A DNA stretch of 10,017 nucleotides from Spirosoma fluviale (GTDB lineage Bacteria; Bacteroidota; Bacteroidia; Cytophagales; Spirosomataceae), in assembly GCA_945906915.1 (NCBI GenBank), contig CAMDSI010000064.1:1-10017 (forward strand), written 5' to 3'. Below, piece by piece: positions 1 through 6,434 of the stretch; positions within the stretch are counted from its first letter, which is position 1; each line of letters starts with the position of its first letter. The translations under genes and the position numbers were made by a program. The notes below the pieces were generated by a model, which saw nothing but the letters and a program-made list of their open reading frames with translations, had not been told where the DNA came from and searched no databases.

Positions 1-287
1 TCTAGATTAAATGCCCAGGCAAACCAAAGAAATTTTTTGGGCTCATGCAACAAGCGATATAATAGGTAAATAACGGAAATATAGATAATCCCAAAAATCA
101 AGTAGGAAACATTTAGCGCCGGAATTGCGTTAAGTAATGGATCGTTCCATTGGGTGCCTTCTCTGAGTTGGATCCATTGGAAATAATTATCCGCCTTGAT
201 TGGAAAGATAGTGAATACGGCCAAAGATCCAACGAATTGTAGGGCGAAGGTTCGATCTTTAAAGGCGGCTTTCCAGGATTGTTTCAA
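1..287 (-). CDS. PAP2-related membrane phosphatase-like protein, N-terminal part (runs off the left edge)
   Basis: The minus strand has an open frame through to the window edge that encodes a hydrophobic protein, 95 residues of which are visible. It opens with a short basic amphipathic stretch (KQSWKAAFKDR), then a first membrane segment at about residues 13-31 and a second at about 61-81. Between them lies the segment REGTQWNDPLLNAIPALNVS. This arrangement resembles, from memory, the N-terminal part of Bacteroidota PAP2-related (sphingomyelin synthase-like) proteins, where a D-P-L-L...P..(D/N)VS loop precedes the second helix. The catalytic histidines of such proteins would lie beyond the edge, so enzyme activity cannot be judged. 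I place the start at a TTG (285-287) because the protein then begins where such proteins usually do. The frame also stays open to an ATG at 384-386, which would add 33 mostly hydrophobic residues and overlap the msrA start. It is divergent from msrA. Confidence is good that it is a gene, moderate for the family and low for the exact start. Confidence 0.66.
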   Translation of the reverse strand, partial: MKQSWKAAFKDRTFALQFVGSLAVFTIFPIKADNYFQWIQLREGTQWNDPLLNAIPALNVSYLIFGIIYISVIYLLYRLLHEPKKFLWFAWAFNL

Positions 288-345
288 TTTTGAACGAAAA
301 TTAGGTAATTTAAGAAGCGAAATTAGTGCTAAAAAATAAAATAAG

Positions 346-1005
346 ATGAAAAAGATCTCAAAAATTACAGTTATTGTGTTGAGCATCATCACGAGCGCTT
401 TTCATTTTTCTTGTGGCAGTGCCACAGAAGCAAATGCAAACAAGAAGAGTAAACAGACAAATAAAATGGATCAGAAATTAGAGAAAATAACTTTTGGGGC
501 GGGATGCTTCTGGTGCGTGGAGGCCGTTTTTCAGCGCGTAAAGGGTGTGAAAGCTGTTAGTTCGGGTTATATGGGGGGAAAGATGAAGAATCCGACCTAC
601 CGTGAAGTTTGTTCTGGTTTGACGGGTCATGCGGAGGTTTGTCAATTAAGTTATGATCCGAAGGAAGTGAGTGTGGCTACGTTGCTGGAGATTTTTTGGC
701 AAACACATGATCCCACTACATTGAATAGACAAGGAGCAGATGCGGGAACGCAATACCGTAGCGCGGTGTTTTTCCATACGCCTGAGCAGCAAAAAGAGGC
801 GGATGCCTGGAAGCAAAAATTGAATGATTCACATGTTTTCCCGAATCCAATCGTAACGGAGATTACAGCTGCATCGGAGTTCTATGTGGCAGAAGACTAC
901 CACCAGAATTATTTCAATGAGAATGGGACGGAGCCTTATTGCCAGATAGTTATTAAACCGAAGATGGATAAGTTTTTAAAGGCCTTTAAATCAAAATTAA
1001 ATTAG
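346..1005 (+). CDS. msrA: Peptide-methionine (S)-S-oxide reductase MsrA, probably an exported lipoprotein
   Basis: MsrA reduces methionine-S-sulfoxide in proteins back to methionine, with electrons normally from thioredoxin or an equivalent thiol donor. The catalytic motif GCFWC lies at residues 53-57, with Cys54 as the expected nucleophile. Other family hallmarks are GYMGG at 74-78, NPTYREVCSGLTGHAEV at about 82-98, DAGTQYRS at 132-139, EDYHQNYF at 183-190 and a C-terminal PYCQ with Cys199 as the likely resolving cysteine. The domain is complete. Ahead of it are about 40 extra residues: a basic start (MKKISK), a hydrophobic stretch and FSC at 21-23. This fits a relaxed Bacteroidota lipobox with lipidation at Cys23, followed by a polar linker. 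I therefore infer an envelope-anchored enzyme that repairs oxidised periplasmic proteins. An internal ATG (Met41, base 466) would give a cytosolic protein of classic length, but the clear signal sequence favours the upstream start. It converges on lptD with an 11-base gap. No convincing promoter was found upstream. Confidence 0.96.
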   Translation: MKKISKITVIVLSIITSAFHFSCGSATEANANKKSKQTNKMDQKLEKITFGAGCFWCVEAVFQRVKGVKAVSSGYMGGKMKNPTYREVCSGLTGHAEVCQLSYDPKEVSVATLLEIFWQTHDPTTLNRQGADAGTQYRSAVFFHTPEQQKEADAWKQKLNDSHVFPNPIVTEITAASEFYVAEDYHQNYFNENGTEPYCQIVIKPKMDKFLKAFKSKLN

Positions 1006-1016
1006 TCAAAACTAAA

Positions 1017-3722
1017 CTAGAATCCACCTTTATCATAAAAACTACGCCTGCGGGAAAGTTTTAAATCCTGCAAAAGGGTTGATTTAACCCGCAGATCGAA
1101 GGAATAATTACTTGAACGGCCATAGAACGGACTTGCTATCGGAGTCCAGTTGAAATTCATTTCCCAGCAATGCAGGTCGCGGTGCACGGACATATTCGTA
1201 TAAGTCAGGCCTTTGTATTTAAAGTCAAAACCGGAGGTTACCGAGAATTTCCATTTCTCGGAAAGACTTAGGTCCCCTTGGAAACTAAGTCCACTGATGT
1301 TTTGGGGTGAAGCTAAACCGGTCTTGTTCATGCTATATTGATAGGAGAAAGAGAAATTCCAAGGCACATTCCAGTCGACATAGTCGTCTAGATTTCGGTT
1401 TATTTGGTTCATTTGTGCCTCGCTAGCATTTTTATTTTCTTTTGGCTTAGGCTTTCCTGCTGAGAAACGCCGGCCCACGGATAAGTTAAAACCTTGTAAA
1501 CGGGCTAATCCAGCTCCTTGGCTGAACATATAGTCAGGCGTTCTGCGTCCAATATCGAAAAACAAAGGATCAGCTACATAGAGATACGGATCAAAACTTC
1601 CACCCATATTAATGTCAAAATCTTTCACACGGGAGGCGAGGTTAAAGCCGATATTGGAAAGGGCGTATTCTTTGGCAAGTAAATTATAACTACCGTTCAA
1701 ACCGAAATTATCCAATATCCGTACCTTTTCTGTTAGCACACTAGCGGTGTCTGACTTAGTTTTTAACTTCGCCTCTAGCGTATTTTGGATGCCAAAAGAA
1801 ATCGCCCCCGTGGCACCCCCATAACTCATCGTACGTGGATCAAAAGTGCTGATTCGACGAATATCGCCTATTTGCTCCTTGCCATCCGTATTGATGAATT
1901 TCCGATTATTGATACGCACATCTTGGAAATACCCCAAACTTGGATCAGAGTTATCAGGTGTATAGCTTAAACTAACCGACGGAACTACTGTATGTCGGAT
2001 AGCTTCTAAACGACCCTTTTTGAAACGTAATGTCCCAAATAAACGCGTATTCATGCTCGCTGAAAATGCAATCTGCGAATTGAATTTAGGTAAACCTCCC
2101 ACGGTATCGATGCGGACAGTCGAATCAGCAGGGACATACGTGTATTTATAGGATCTAGTATACATATTACCAGACCAAGAAACGCCCGGAGTCAAGTTGA
2201 TATGTTTCGTTAATTTCAGGTTAGGTAACGATAAAGGAATGCTATAATTAAATTTCGTTTGGGCCTTTTCCCAAAGAATCGGAAGCGTACTCGCATCCAC
2301 CGGAATCACCCCTGCCGGCACATCGTCAGCACCCGTGGGAATAAAGGGTCTTTGAATGGTTCCTCTAAGTGAATTGGAGGAACGCGGATAGACGTCAAAT
2401 TCGTAACGCGTGTAGGGATCGCCTATTTGGTTCGTCATTGAAATACCTCCAGAAAAATCTAAACCGACACGAAATTGATCAATGAATCGATCCCCTAAAG
2501 AGTTTTTCTTTTTGAAGGGTTGTATTTGGTTTAGGCCAAAGTTAAAATCCGTTCCCGCATCGAAAACTCGAGTACTTGTATTTTGATTGATTCTGAGGTT
2601 AATGCTGGTGCGGACTGTCTGTCCAAAATTATGGGAATACTGTACTGATGAACCGATTGTATTCGATAGGTATTGCTGCGTATTAAAGGAATTAAATTGA
2701 TTGTATGAATTAGAAGCGATGTTAACGGAAGCCGAGAAACTCGAATTTCCTGTGCTGCGTGGCGCATGAGACCATTGTAAGGCAAAATCGGTCCGTTTTG
2801 TCGGGTCAAATTCATCTCCATTGCTATTGCGATTGAAGGCTAAATTAAAGCTTCCCGTATACCGGTAACGCTTGTTATATTGCGAATTGGCGCCAAGTCC
2901 CCAGCCACCTTTGGAGTATATTTGGCCCGTAAATCGTACCCCAATATTTTCACTCGCTGCCCAATAATAACCACCCTCCCGTAAATAGAACCCTCGGCCA
3001 TTTGGCTCTTCGCCATAAGTGGGCATGATAATACCTGATTTTCCGGCTTCTTTCGGTTGAGAATAAGGGAAAAAACCAAAAGGTAAGCCAATAGGCAATG
3101 GAATATCATTTAATTCAAAGTGAAAGGGACCGGAGATGATCTCTTTTTTACCCACCACCTTGATCTTACTTGCCTTTATGTGGAAGTGAGGATGTGTTAA
3201 ATTACAGGTGGTATAGATGGCATTTCGGATATACAAGTTCTCTTCCTCGTCTTTTTTGACATTTTTACCTTGCACAAATCCCTCTCCTTGCTGTGTGACA
3301 ATTCCTTTAATGATCGCCCGCTTTGTCTTGAAATTATAGCGTATTTCGTCCGAATCGTATTTATCACTTCCCTGCAGAAAGACCGGAAGTCCGATCATTT
3401 TTTTAGTCAACGTATCCTTAGTTCCGATCGCATAAACCTCATTTTTTGCCCAATCGAGGCGTATATAATTAGCTTCGAGAGAGATTTCTCCGTATTTGAC
3501 TTTGGCACCTCCATACAGATTCACCACTTGTGCATCTGCGTCTAAGATCGTAGAGTCTACGGCAGAATAGTAAACCGTGGTCTGCAAATCTGCAGCCGTG
3601 TCTTTAGGGATGGATTTACGTAAAGTATCCGTCGAAATTACCCTCTGTGCTTTCGCTTCTGAAAGAGAAGAAAAAAGGAGCAGCAGGGTAATAAAAAGGT
3701 AATATGTGGATTTCTTTACCAA
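1017..3722 (-). CDS. lptD: LPS assembly protein LptD (outer-membrane beta-barrel translocon)
   Basis: LptD forms the outer-membrane pore through which lipopolysaccharide or lipooligosaccharide is placed on the cell surface, receiving it from the periplasmic Lpt bridge. The 901-residue product starts with a signal peptide (VKKSTYYLF, a leucine-rich core, likely cleavage near AKAQ at 23-26). Residues about 45-150 form an OstA/LptA-like beta domain (DADAQVVNLYGGAKVKYG, then EANYIRLDW). The rest is a long barrel of alternating aromatic and polar strands, with the conserved PFGFFPY...GKSGIIMPTYG at about 215-236. The C-terminal CWEMNFNWTP...SFDLRVKST is typical of Bacteroidota LptD. Only two cysteines occur, Cys173 and Cys852. 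The initiation codon is TTG (3720-3722): no ATG or GTG lies between it and an in-frame stop at 3762-3764, and the signal peptide begins exactly there. The family call is firm. It is divergent from the amidase gene and convergent with msrA. Bacteroidota versions are often labelled only 'putative LptD' because sequence similarity to proteobacterial LptD is low. Confidence 0.93.
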   Translation of the reverse strand: MVKKSTYYLFITLLLLFSSLSEAKAQRVISTDTLRKSIPKDTAADLQTTVYYSAVDSTILDADAQVVNLYGGAKVKYGEISLEANYIRLDWAKNEVYAIGTKDTLTKKMIGLPVFLQGSDKYDSDEIRYNFKTKRAIIKGIVTQQGEGFVQGKNVKKDEEENLYIRNAIYTTCNLTHPHFHIKASKIKVVGKKEIISGPFHFELNDIPLPIGLPFGFFPYSQPKEAGKSGIIMPTYGEEPNGRGFYLREGGYYWAASENIGVRFTGQIYSKGGWGLGANSQYNKRYRYTGSFNLAFNRNSNGDEFDPTKRTDFALQWSHAPRSTGNSSFSASVNIASNSYNQFNSFNTQQYLSNTIGSSVQYSHNFGQTVRTSINLRINQNTSTRVFDAGTDFNFGLNQIQPFKKKNSLGDRFIDQFRVGLDFSGGISMTNQIGDPYTRYEFDVYPRSSNSLRGTIQRPFIPTGADDVPAGVIPVDASTLPILWEKAQTKFNYSIPLSLPNLKLTKHINLTPGVSWSGNMYTRSYKYTYVPADSTVRIDTVGGLPKFNSQIAFSASMNTRLFGTLRFKKGRLEAIRHTVVPSVSLSYTPDNSDPSLGYFQDVRINNRKFINTDGKEQIGDIRRISTFDPRTMSYGGATGAISFGIQNTLEAKLKTKSDTASVLTEKVRILDNFGLNGSYNLLAKEYALSNIGFNLASRVKDFDINMGGSFDPYLYVADPLFFDIGRRTPDYMFSQGAGLARLQGFNLSVGRRFSAGKPKPKENKNASEAQMNQINRNLDDYVDWNVPWNFSFSYQYSMNKTGLASPQNISGLSFQGDLSLSEKWKFSVTSGFDFKYKGLTYTNMSVHRDLHCWEMNFNWTPIASPFYGRSSNYSFDLRVKSTLLQDLKLSRRRSFYDKGGF

Positions 3723-3745
3723 ATGGAATTTAAAAATTATATTTG
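3715..3745 (+). promoter_or_regulatory. Bacteroidota-type -33/-7 promoter for the amidase-mlaD-prmA operon
   Basis: TTTA at 3715-3718, a spacer of exactly 19 bases, and TATATTTG at 3738-3745 match the Bacteroidota housekeeping consensus TTTG-N19-TAnnTTTG, with one mismatch in the -33 box. Transcription would begin near 3752, leaving a leader of about 60 bases before the ATG at 3812. The -33 box overlaps the first codons of lptD on the other strand. This is a match by eye only; no transcript data are available. Confidence 0.62.
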
Positions 3746-3764
3746 TAAAATAGATACAAGCCTA

Positions 3765-3772
3765 CAAAATTA
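3765..3772 (-). promoter_or_regulatory. Putative -7 element of the lptD promoter
   Basis: On the minus strand these bases read TAATTTTG, a full match to TAnnTTTG. A start near 3758 would leave a leader of about 36 bases before the lptD TTG. No good -33 box is found at the ideal 19-base spacing; the nearest candidate is GTTG at 3789-3792, 16 bases away. Confidence is therefore moderate to low. Confidence 0.42.
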
Positions 3773-3811
3773 CATCTTTGCTTGTTATCAACGTGTAACA
3801 ATTAGAAAATA

Positions 3812-4609
3812 ATGTTTAATCAGATAAAATCTATCGGTTTATTTTTCTCGCTGGGTTTATTGCTGACGGCATGGACGCCTAGCGGCATTCAGAAAACGGA
3901 TAATAAGAATAAAATCAAAGTGGTTTGCTTAGATGCGGGCCACGGAGGTAAAGATCCTGGATGTTTGGGCCCTAAAGGTTCACATGAAGGAATTGTAACC
4001 TTGCATATTATTCAGGAGTTAGGGAGGAAGCTAAAAGCAGCACATCCGGATTTGAAGATTATTTATACGCGTGATACGGATACGTTTATTGAATTGAACG
4101 AACGAGCGAATATTGCTAATCGAAATAAAGCGGATCTTTTCATTTCGGTACATTGCAATGCGGCGGCGAATAAAAATGCGTACGGAACGGAAACGTATAC
4201 CATGGGTTTGCATAAAACGGATGGTAATTTGAATGTAGCGAAGCGAGAGAACTCCGTTATCTTGCAGGAGAAGGATTATCAAAAGACTTACGATGGTTTT
4301 GATCCGAACTCACCGCTAGCGCATATTATGATGGCTAATTACCAAAGTGCTTTTATGGCGAGCTCGGTAAAATTCGCTTCGAAAGTGGAAGAACAGTTTA
4401 CTAAGACCTATCAACGTAAGAGTTTTGGCGTTAAGCAGGCCGGTTTTTTAGTTATCTGGCGAACGGCGATGCCCAGCGTGCTCGTAGAAACGGGATTTTT
4501 AACAAACCCAGAGGAAGAGAATTATTTATCCTCCTCAACGGGGCAAGCAGAGGTGGCAACGGCAATTGCCACTGCTTTTAAAGCTTATAAAGAAGAAATC
4601 GAAAAATAG
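3812..4609 (+). CDS. N-acetylmuramoyl-L-alanine amidase (Amidase_3, AmiC-like)
   Basis: This zinc enzyme cleaves the bond between N-acetylmuramic acid and L-alanine in peptidoglycan; relatives act in daughter-cell separation and wall turnover in the periplasm. Residues 1-20 form an N-terminal hydrophobic signal. The Amidase_3 domain fills about 35-262. The expected zinc ligands are His44 (DAGHGG), Glu59 (SHEG) and His114 (SVHCNA), and the catalytic glutamate is Glu226 (VLVETGFLTN). TRDTDTFIELNERANIAN at about 86-103 is also diagnostic. Between the third ligand and the C-terminal motif is a longer, more variable stretch (about 135-185, including ENSVILQEKDYQ). That is where AmiB/AmiC-type enzymes carry a regulatory helix that blocks the active site until an activator binds, so an autoinhibited enzyme is possible but unproven. 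No extra wall-binding domain is visible. It heads a tight operon, with mlaD starting 5 bases after its stop. Its promoter probably lies at 3715-3745. Confidence 0.95.
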   Translation: MFNQIKSIGLFFSLGLLLTAWTPSGIQKTDNKNKIKVVCLDAGHGGKDPGCLGPKGSHEGIVTLHIIQELGRKLKAAHPDLKIIYTRDTDTFIELNERANIANRNKADLFISVHCNAAANKNAYGTETYTMGLHKTDGNLNVAKRENSVILQEKDYQKTYDGFDPNSPLAHIMMANYQSAFMASSVKFASKVEEQFTKTYQRKSFGVKQAGFLVIWRTAMPSVLVETGFLTNPEEENYLSSSTGQAEVATAIATAFKAYKEEIEK

Positions 4610-4614
4610 ATACG

Positions 4615-5562
4615 ATGTTCAAAAGCAATGAATTGAAAGTGGGGTTTTTAGCATTTTTAGCCTTTTTAATCCTTTATTTCGGATTTAATTTTCTAAAAGG
4701 AAATGATATATTCTCATCCGCTCGTATCTATTATGTAGAATACGAAAATGTAGATGGCTTGATGGTTTCTAATCAAGTGATGATAAATGGTATCGAAGTA
4801 GGAAAGGTGAAGAAAGTGGAAATTCAACCCACTAAGTCCAATAAAATTTTAGTCACCCTTCGCCTTAGCCAAGACATGGTGATTCCCGATAAAACAGTCG
4901 CCGTTCTTTCTGATGGAGCGCTTTTAGGGGGTAAAATTATTCGCTTGCGTTTAGAGGGCAAGGGTAATTTAGCGGAGGATTCATTCTTAAAAGGGGAAAC
5001 CGAGGTGGGCTTAACCACCTTATTAAAAGAACGTGCGATTCCTGTGATTGCTAATGCCGATTCACTCTTAGTTTCCTTTCGTCAAATTTCTACTAAGTTT
5101 GACAATACAGGAACCTACCTGAATACCTTGTTGAAAACATCGAATGAAACGGTGTCAAATCTGAATGGGTCGGTGAATGGCATTGTAGCTGATAATCGGG
5201 CAAATATTGCTCAGATTTCTTCGAACATGAAGATTTTGTCAGCGGATTTAATGGAAACGGAAAAGCAATTGCGCCCTTTATTAACGAAGTTCAATTCGGT
5301 GGCTGATTCGTTACAAGCATTAAGGTTAGGTAAGACTTTGAAAGAAGTCGATGCGGCAGTCATTTCGCTAAAGAAGATTGTGCAAGGTTTAGAGCGTGGC
5401 GAAGGCACCGCGGGTAAATTGATTAAGAATGATAGCCTATATGTAGGTTTAAATAAAACACTCGTTGATCTAGATAAGCTATTGCTTGACTTCAGATTAC
5501 AGCCGAAACGGTATATTGGCATTTCCGTTTTTGGAAAGAAAAACACCCCTCCTTCTAATTAA
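4615..5562 (+). CDS. MlaD-family (MCE domain) lipid-transport protein
   Basis: MCE proteins form periplasmic rings or tubes that shuttle phospholipids or other lipids between the inner and outer membranes, usually with an ABC permease and ATPase. The 315-residue product has a short cytoplasmic start, one membrane anchor at about residues 9-27, and an MCE domain at about 38-115 with the typical YENVDGLMVSNQVMINGIEV and the later SDGALLGGKIIRL. After about residue 140 it is mainly helical (repeated NLN/NIAQISSNMK patterns), which suits a rod- or tube-forming extension. The end (RGEGTAGKLIKNDSLY, then QPKRYIGISVFGKK) matches the conserved C-terminal tail of single-MCE proteins of Bacteroidota as I recall them. 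No mlaE or mlaF partner lies in the window, so the permease and ATPase must be encoded elsewhere. It sits 5 bases after the amidase and 3 bases before prmA, so co-translation is likely. The symbol mlaD is not assigned because orthology with the proteobacterial protein is uncertain. Confidence 0.92.
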   Translation: MFKSNELKVGFLAFLAFLILYFGFNFLKGNDIFSSARIYYVEYENVDGLMVSNQVMINGIEVGKVKKVEIQPTKSNKILVTLRLSQDMVIPDKTVAVLSDGALLGGKIIRLRLEGKGNLAEDSFLKGETEVGLTTLLKERAIPVIANADSLLVSFRQISTKFDNTGTYLNTLLKTSNETVSNLNGSVNGIVADNRANIAQISSNMKILSADLMETEKQLRPLLTKFNSVADSLQALRLGKTLKEVDAAVISLKKIVQGLERGEGTAGKLIKNDSLYVGLNKTLVDLDKLLLDFRLQPKRYIGISVFGKKNTPPSN

Positions 5563-5565
5563 TCT

Positions 5566-6387
5566 ATGTCTACGATTCAAGTGAAAATTACAGCCAGTCC
5601 TGAGCTGTCTGATATTTTAGTCGCTGAACTAGGCGAAATCCAATTCGATATTTTCGAAGATGCTGATACGGGGGTAATTGCTTATTGCCCTGAAGTGGAT
5701 TTTTCTGTGGAGGCTTTAGCGGAGATTATGTCCCGCTATGGTTTAGAAACATACGAAACTAATCGAATCGAGAAGCAAAACTGGAATGAGGTATGGGAAA
5801 GTAATTATGATCCCATTCGCATCGAGGACTTAGTGTTGATTCGCGCCAGTTTTCATCCGTCTGAGCCTGGTTTTCAGGTGGAGTTAGTCATTAATCCTAA
5901 AATGTCTTTTGGAACAGGTCACCACGAAACGACTTCGCTGATGGCGAAAGCTTTGTTCGATGTGGATATAACGGATAAAAGTGTTTTAGATGCAGGAACG
6001 GGTACGGGTCTATTGGCTTTTGTGGCAAAGAAACGTGGTGCGGGATTCGTGCGCGGCTTTGATATCGACGAATGGTCAGTAGAGAATTCTATCGAAAATG
6101 CCGGCTTAAATGCTTGTGAAGAGATTCCATTCGTGCTGGGAACTATCCTTGAAGAGGATGAGACCACGTATGATGTATTATTAGCCAATATTAATCGAAA
6201 TATCTTATTAGCAGAAATGGCGGAGTATGCTGCGCGCATTAAGCCAGGTGGCCTACTTTTCTTGAGTGGTTTCTACACCGAAGACATTCCACTTTTATTG
6301 GAATCCGCTGAAAAGCAGCAACTTAATTTAATTTCTCAATCATCAAAAAACAACTGGGCTTGCTTGCAATTGAGAAAAAAACCTTAA
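5566..6387 (+). CDS. prmA: Ribosomal protein L11 methyltransferase PrmA
   Basis: PrmA trimethylates ribosomal protein L11 in the cytoplasm using S-adenosylmethionine. The protein (273 residues, close to the usual length for Bacteroidota members) has an N-terminal substrate-recognition domain at about 1-65 and a linker with QNWNEVWESNYDPI at 71-84. The class I methyltransferase domain follows, with NPKMSFGTGHHETT at 110-123, SAM motif I (LDAGTGTGLLAF) at 141-152, the acidic motif FDIDEWSVENSIENA at 165-179, and motif IV (LLANINRNILL) at 205-215. Motif I has Ala-Gly-Thr where many members have Met/Leu-Gly-Cys, a conservative change that keeps the glycine loop. The start is three bases after the mlaD stop, which makes it part of the same transcript. 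L11 methylation is usually dispensable, and nothing here suggests a special role. Identification is firm. Confidence 0.96.
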   Translation: MSTIQVKITASPELSDILVAELGEIQFDIFEDADTGVIAYCPEVDFSVEALAEIMSRYGLETYETNRIEKQNWNEVWESNYDPIRIEDLVLIRASFHPSEPGFQVELVINPKMSFGTGHHETTSLMAKALFDVDITDKSVLDAGTGTGLLAFVAKKRGAGFVRGFDIDEWSVENSIENAGLNACEEIPFVLGTILEEDETTYDVLLANINRNILLAEMAEYAARIKPGGLLFLSGFYTEDIPLLLESAEKQQLNLISQSSKNNWACLQLRKKP

Positions 6388-6399
6388 TTTTAAAGGTTT
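6379..6399. other. Short inverted repeat at the prmA stop codon
   Basis: AAACCTT (6379-6385) pairs with AAGGTTT (6393-6399) around a 7-base loop that includes the last bases of the prmA stop. An A-run lies just upstream, so only on the minus strand would the hairpin be followed by T residues, yet no minus-strand gene ends here. It may therefore be chance or a weak attenuating structure. Confidence 0.25.
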
Positions 6400-6409
6400 G
6401 ACTCTTGTA

Positions 6410-6431
6410 ATCCGGAAAATCGGATGTTTTT
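6410..6431 (+). terminator. Possible weak terminator-like hairpin between prmA and the helicase gene
   Basis: ATCCG (6410-6414) can pair with CGGAT (6421-6425) around a 6-base loop and is followed by GTTTTT at 6426-6431. The form is that of an intrinsic terminator, but the stem is only 5 bp and the helicase ATG follows within 4 bases. It could reduce read-through or instead affect helicase translation. Evidence is weak. Confidence 0.27.
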
Positions 6432-6434
6432 AAA

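Noticed and set aside
285..345. Promoters for msrA or for the left-edge gene
   Set aside because: Near matches such as CAATTTTG (285-292) and, on the minus strand, TAATTTTC (303-296) lack a properly spaced -33 box.
1006..1016. A small AT-rich inverted repeat (TTAGT-CAAA-ACTAA) around the msrA stop as a bidirectional terminator with lptD
   Set aside because: The stem is only 5 weak base pairs with no T-run on either side, so it is not convincing as a terminator.
3270..3545. Antisense open frames inside lptD, the helicase, prmA and other genes
   Set aside because: They lie fully within well-supported genes in other frames, their translations show no domain or signal features, and none has a promoter.
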